NCBI GenBank assembly: GCA_902796815.1
Contig: CADBQL010000105.1
Coordinates: 1 to 7,987 of the forward strand
Source: an uncultured Coriobacteriaceae bacterium
Lineage (GTDB): Bacteria; Actinomycetota; Coriobacteriia; Coriobacteriales; Eggerthellaceae
DNA length: 7,987 nt
Direction: 5' to 3'
A program made the position numbers and the translations under genes. The notes beneath the pieces are model-generated. The model was not told the origin of the DNA. It did no database searches and saw nothing but the letters and a program-made list of their open reading frames with translations. Below, one piece after another: positions 5,077 through 7,987 of this stretch. Each line of letters opens with the position of its first letter. Positions within the stretch are counted from its first letter, which is position 1.

Positions 5077-7494
5077 TCACACGTTCGCCAGCTGGGAAAA
5101 AAGGCCGCCCTCGAGCATGAGCTCGTCGTAGGTGCCTTCCTGCACGATACGGCCAGCGTCCAGCACGATGATGCGATCGCACTGCCTGACCGTGCTCAAG
5201 CGGTGGGCTACGATGACCTTCGTGGCGGGATGGCGCTCGACCGCACGGCTGACCGCCTGCTGGGACGCGCCATCGAGCGCGCTTGTCGCCTCGTCGAGCA
5301 AAAGGATCGACGGCTCGCGCACGAGCGCGCGGGCGATGAGGATCCGCTGCCGTTGCCCTTCGGAAAGCGCGCAGCCTCCCTCCCCCACGCGCGTCGCGAT
5401 ACCCATCGGCATGCGCGAAACGTCGCCCAAAAGCCCGACTTCGTCGAGGGCGGAAAACACAAGCCGCTCGGTTTCGCGCGCATTGCGCTTGGGCAGGGTG
5501 AGCATGATGTTTTCGCAGATGCTATCCGGTATGAGGTCATCGCCTTGCAGCACGACGCCCATATGGCGACGCAGATTGCGCACGTCGAGCTCGCGCAAGT
5601 CCCGACCGTCGAAGCGTATCGTTCCCTTGTCAGGCTCTTCGAAGCCGAGCAAAAGCGAAAGCAGCGTCGATTTTCCGCATCCTGACGGCCCCACGATTCC
5701 AATGCTTTCACCTGCCGCAATATGAAGCGTTACGTCGACGATCGTTGCCGGGCCGTCCGTTTCGTAGGAAAACGTCACATGGTCGATATCGATATCGCCC
5801 ACAAGCGTTTCTGTTGAAATGCCGCCCCCGGGTAACTCCGACGGCGCTACGGTCTTGGCTTCGGAATCGGAAACACCGGACGGCGCCTGCGCTTGAGCAC
5901 CATCGGCCCCATCCCCCACGCACCCGGACGGAGCCCGCACCTGACCGCCAGTTACCTCAGTGCCGGCGTTCCCGAACGGAGCCCGCGCCTGCACGTCACC
6001 GTTCGCATCGGGCAAATCCTGTGCCCGCGCCTGCACGTCACCGTTCGCATCGGGCAAATCCTGCGCCTGCGCCTGCACACTAGCAACCTCATCAATCGCT
6101 CTGAACGAAACGCGAAGCGACCTATATCGCCCGATGCTCCGCGCAATCGAGTGCGCGGCATCAACGAGCGCAACGGCGAGGATGAGGCAAGCCGCGAACG
6201 ACCCAACGTCCAACGCGCCCAGGCAAGCAGCAACGATACAGAGGGCAAGAGCGCAAACGCCCCCCAACGCTCTCTTGAGGGCGCCGGCGCGTGCATCGCA
6301 GCGCTCAGCATGCGACTCAAAGCCGCGCTTCTTGACGTAATGCCTCATGTACTCGTGCGCCGCACGATGCTCGATACTTGCCGTGCGCACTTTTTCGATA
6401 CCGACAACAAACTGGAAAAGCACCGAATCGGATTCCGATGCCATCCGCAATGCGCCGGAGTCGTACAACCGCCTGCGCTCCTGAAGCACGCAGTGAGCCG
6501 CCCCATATGCAACGCACGCCATAATCGCCACAAGAGCAAACGGTGCTGAGTACCACATCAGCTGCGCGGCGAGCAAAACCGAGCAAACACCCCCCGCAAA
6601 AAACGTTGCAATCGCTTCGGACGTGCGCGACGAGAGGTGCCTGGCAAGAGAAACCCGACTGGCGAGATCAGCCCATTCGCAACGGCGCAAAACCGGTTGT
6701 GACAAGTCAAACAGGCCCAAAATGACCCGGCTCGCCAACTCACTCTGCATGCGAGCTTTCAGATGCGCCACAACTTTCTGCTGGCAATGCGGGGCGACGA
6801 CGGCCAAAACGACGCCAACTCCAGCGAGCGCGCACGTCAGCGCATCGAACGGAAGCATCTGCAGCACCCTGCCAACCGATGCGGCGATGAGCACCCATGC
6901 GGCACTCGACGTGACTGCGCAACCACAGAGAACGGCAACGTCGCGTCCCGTCATGCATTTCAATAGGTTCTGTAACGAAGTACTCGCGCGTAACCCACCG
7001 GGATGCGAAGTGCCGTCGGAATTGAGGCTGAAATCGCCGCCGCGCACGAGCTGCTCGGTCTGGGACCGCGCCTCGTCGACGGCGGCAGTCGAGCTCATAA
7101 TCAAGCCGAAATCCGTCGCAAGCATCCTGCGATAGCAATTTACGAGACAGTCATCAAACCCTTGCCCAACTTCGTCAAAAAGACCGACACGCAGCAGAAA
7201 GTCGCTGCGCAAAGGATCGGTTGCCGCATCGGCCATTTCGCAAAGAACGGTAGGCCCCACTGCCGACAGGCAAAACCGCCAGTTCTGGTAATCGGCATCG
7301 CGATAGCAAAAAGCCGGAACCACATCGTCCTCCCGAGCCGTGCAGAGCAACTGGCGGCGACCGGATTGGCTTCCTCCTTTGGGAACGATGTAGACCTCAA
7401 CCATCCCTTCCTGCACCCAATAGGCATTCCCAGCTTGCTCGGTGATAAAGGTATCGCGGTTTGAAAGCTCGATGCGCGCACGCTCGATGGTCAT
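5077..7494 (-). CDS. NHLM-type ABC exporter, second subunit (ABC2-like): N-terminal sensor-like domain, permease and ATPase
   Basis: About 805 aa. Numbering from the ATG at 7494: residues 5-95 form a small beta-rich domain resembling the cyclic-nucleotide-binding-like start of NHLM ABC2 proteins. Six hydrophobic segments follow at about 185-206, 215-235, 295-312, 317-335, 410-430 and 432-447, then a low-complexity linker (473-565) with a perfect 14-residue tandem repeat, then the ATPase domain (567-805). The ATPase has Walker A GPSGCGKST (602-610), Q-loop VVLQGDD, signature LSEGQ (710-714, instead of LSGGQ), Walker B LLLDEA (D734/E735) and H-loop H764, so it looks active. HMGVVLQ, MPMGIATRVGEGG and GTYDELM are NHLM ABC2 hallmarks as I recall them. 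It probably pairs with the upstream ABC1-like subunit to export a ribosomal peptide. Start is uncertain: GTG 7518, ATG 7509, TTG 7503 and ATG 7494 are in frame. GAGGG sits 6 nt before the TTG, which overlaps the ABC1 stop; the ATG is the conservative choice. Confidence 0.92.
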   Translation of the reverse strand: MTIERARIELSNRDTFITEQAGNAYWVQEGMVEVYIVPKGGSQSGRRQLLCTAREDDVVPAFCYRDADYQNWRFCLSAVGPTVLCEMADAATDPLRSDFLLRVGLFDEVGQGFDDCLVNCYRRMLATDFGLIMSSTAAVDEARSQTEQLVRGGDFSLNSDGTSHPGGLRASTSLQNLLKCMTGRDVAVLCGCAVTSSAAWVLIAASVGRVLQMLPFDALTCALAGVGVVLAVVAPHCQQKVVAHLKARMQSELASRVILGLFDLSQPVLRRCEWADLASRVSLARHLSSRTSEAIATFFAGGVCSVLLAAQLMWYSAPFALVAIMACVAYGAAHCVLQERRRLYDSGALRMASESDSVLFQFVVGIEKVRTASIEHRAAHEYMRHYVKKRGFESHAERCDARAGALKRALGGVCALALCIVAACLGALDVGSFAACLILAVALVDAAHSIARSIGRYRSLRVSFRAIDEVASVQAQAQDLPDANGDVQARAQDLPDANGDVQARAPFGNAGTEVTGGQVRAPSGCVGDGADGAQAQAPSGVSDSEAKTVAPSELPGGGISTETLVGDIDIDHVTFSYETDGPATIVDVTLHIAAGESIGIVGPSGCGKSTLLSLLLGFEEPDKGTIRFDGRDLRELDVRNLRRHMGVVLQGDDLIPDSICENIMLTLPKRNARETERLVFSALDEVGLLGDVSRMPMGIATRVGEGGCALSEGQRQRILIARALVREPSILLLDEATSALDGASQQAVSRAVERHPATKVIVAHRLSTVRQCDRIIVLDAGRIVQEGTYDELMLEGGLFSQLANV
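5981..6064 (-). repeat. Two 42-bp tandem repeats inside the exporter gene linker
   Basis: Copies 5981-6022 and 6023-6064 are identical except for the last base. They encode the 14-residue unit AQDLPDANGDVQAR twice in the linker between the membrane and ATPase domains. Diverged relatives (Q-A/V-R-A-P-S-G) continue through the linker. The length is a multiple of three, so copy-number change would keep the frame. Confidence 0.9.
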
Positions 7495-7499
7495 GGCAA

Positions 7500-7987
7500 T
7501 CAACACCATCCCTCGCACGTGAGCTCGGCATACGCTCCTCCAGCTGAAAGCAGGCGCTCGTGGGATCCGCTTTCGACAACCATGCCGTCACGCAGGAACA
7601 GTACCTGGTCGCTGTCACGCAGAGCGCCCGGCCGATGGGCGACGACGATGCACGAACAACCCCTGCGACGAATGTTGTCGAGCACGTTTCGCTCGGTCAA
7701 CACATCAAGCGCGCTCGTCGCCTCGTCGAGAATCAAGATCGTAGGGTTTGTTGCGAGAGCGCGGGCTATTTCGAGGCGCTGTCTTTGGCCGCCCGAAAGG
7801 TTCGCGCCGTCTTTTTCGAGCAAAAAGTTGTATCCGCCGGGCTTTTGCATGATGTCATCGTGCAGGCACGCATCTCGCGCGGCGGCCACGATGTCGGACT
7901 CGAGAAGAGCCGGATTCCATAACGTAAGGTTATCCCTAACCGTCCCCGCAAAGACGGTTGGGCGCTGTCCAACCACCGAAATCGACG
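7500..7987 (-). CDS. NHLM-type ABC exporter, first subunit (ABC1-like), C-terminal ATPase part; 5' end outside the window
   Basis: Only the last 162 or so codons are present; the frame is open to the window edge, so this is a partial gene and not a short one. Visible in order are a Q-loop region (VVGQRPTVF), the stretch FAGTVRDNLTLW, the ABC signature LSGGQRQR, Walker B ILILDEATSALD and the H-loop VVAHR. The Walker A motif, membrane segments and any N-terminal C39 peptidase would lie off the edge. The phrases TVRDNLTLW, ARDAC.HDDIM..PGGY and RRRGCSCIVVAHR are, from memory, typical of NHLM bacteriocin-system ABC1 proteins, which cut the leader from and export ribosomal peptides together with an ABC2 partner. 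The adjacent ABC2-like gene supports that reading. It ends in TGA at 7500-7502, overlapping or nearly touching the next gene, so the two are probably co-translated. ABC exporter ATPase is near certain; the NHLM subtype is likely. Confidence 0.9.
   Translation of the reverse strand, partial: SISVVGQRPTVFAGTVRDNLTLWNPALLESDIVAAARDACLHDDIMQKPGGYNFLLEKDGANLSGGQRQRLEIARALATNPTILILDEATSALDVLTERNVLDNIRRRGCSCIVVAHRPGALRDSDQVLFLRDGMVVESGSHERLLSAGGAYAELTCEGWC

Noticed and set aside
4820..5131. Plus-strand open frame through the intergenic repeats.
   Set aside because: It is read through the palindromes and the terminator, has low-complexity content and runs into the exporter gene. No ribosome site or family resemblance.
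1..7987. tRNA, rRNA, riboswitch or insertion sequence genes.
   Set aside because: I saw no tRNA-like cloverleaf, rRNA stretch, riboswitch core or transposase motif on either strand. A covariance-model scan would be decisive and was not possible.

Overview
The window is GC-rich bacterial DNA, and every gene I can support lies on the minus strand. The protein families point to an actinobacterium of the Coriobacteriia/Eggerthellaceae type. This is an inference from a general impression of GC content, strong Shine-Dalgarno sites and the mix of NHLM-type exporter, STAS, TIR and SPOR genes; no rRNA or housekeeping marker is present to confirm it.

Transcription runs from the right edge to the left. 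At the right edge (7500-7987) is the C-terminal part of an ABC exporter ATPase that resembles the first transporter (ABC1) of NHLM bacteriocin systems. It overlaps, or nearly overlaps, a complete second exporter (5077 to about 7494) that resembles NHLM ABC2: an N-terminal sensor-like domain, six membrane segments, a repeat-rich linker and an ATPase domain. Together they probably form a heteromeric peptide exporter. The leader peptidase, HlyD-like, precursor and modification genes would lie outside the window.

The exporter unit ends in a 78-bp inverted repeat (4971-5048) whose inner stem is followed by T-runs in both directions, so it looks like a bidirectional terminator. The rest of the 445-bp gap holds a cluster of 29-bp palindromic repeats and a good sigma70-type promoter (TTGCCA, 17 bp, TAGAAT; 4656-4684).

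That promoter appears to drive a compact four-gene unit: a 63-aa acidic protein (4440-4631), a STAS-domain protein without the usual phosphorylatable serine (4055-4426), a 991-aa membrane protein with a cytoplasmic TIR domain, one membrane segment and an external SPOR domain plus SecD-like region (1067-4042), and a complete ADP-ribosylglycohydrolase (204-1010). Gaps are 13, 12 and 56 bp. Two more copies of the palindrome and a weak terminator-like hairpin follow the last gene, so the same repeat family flanks the unit on both sides. My working idea is an envelope-sensing module in which an external SPOR/SecD-like part is linked to a cytoplasmic TIR NADase, with STAS and ADP-ribosylglycohydrolase partners. 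No function has been shown by the sequence alone.
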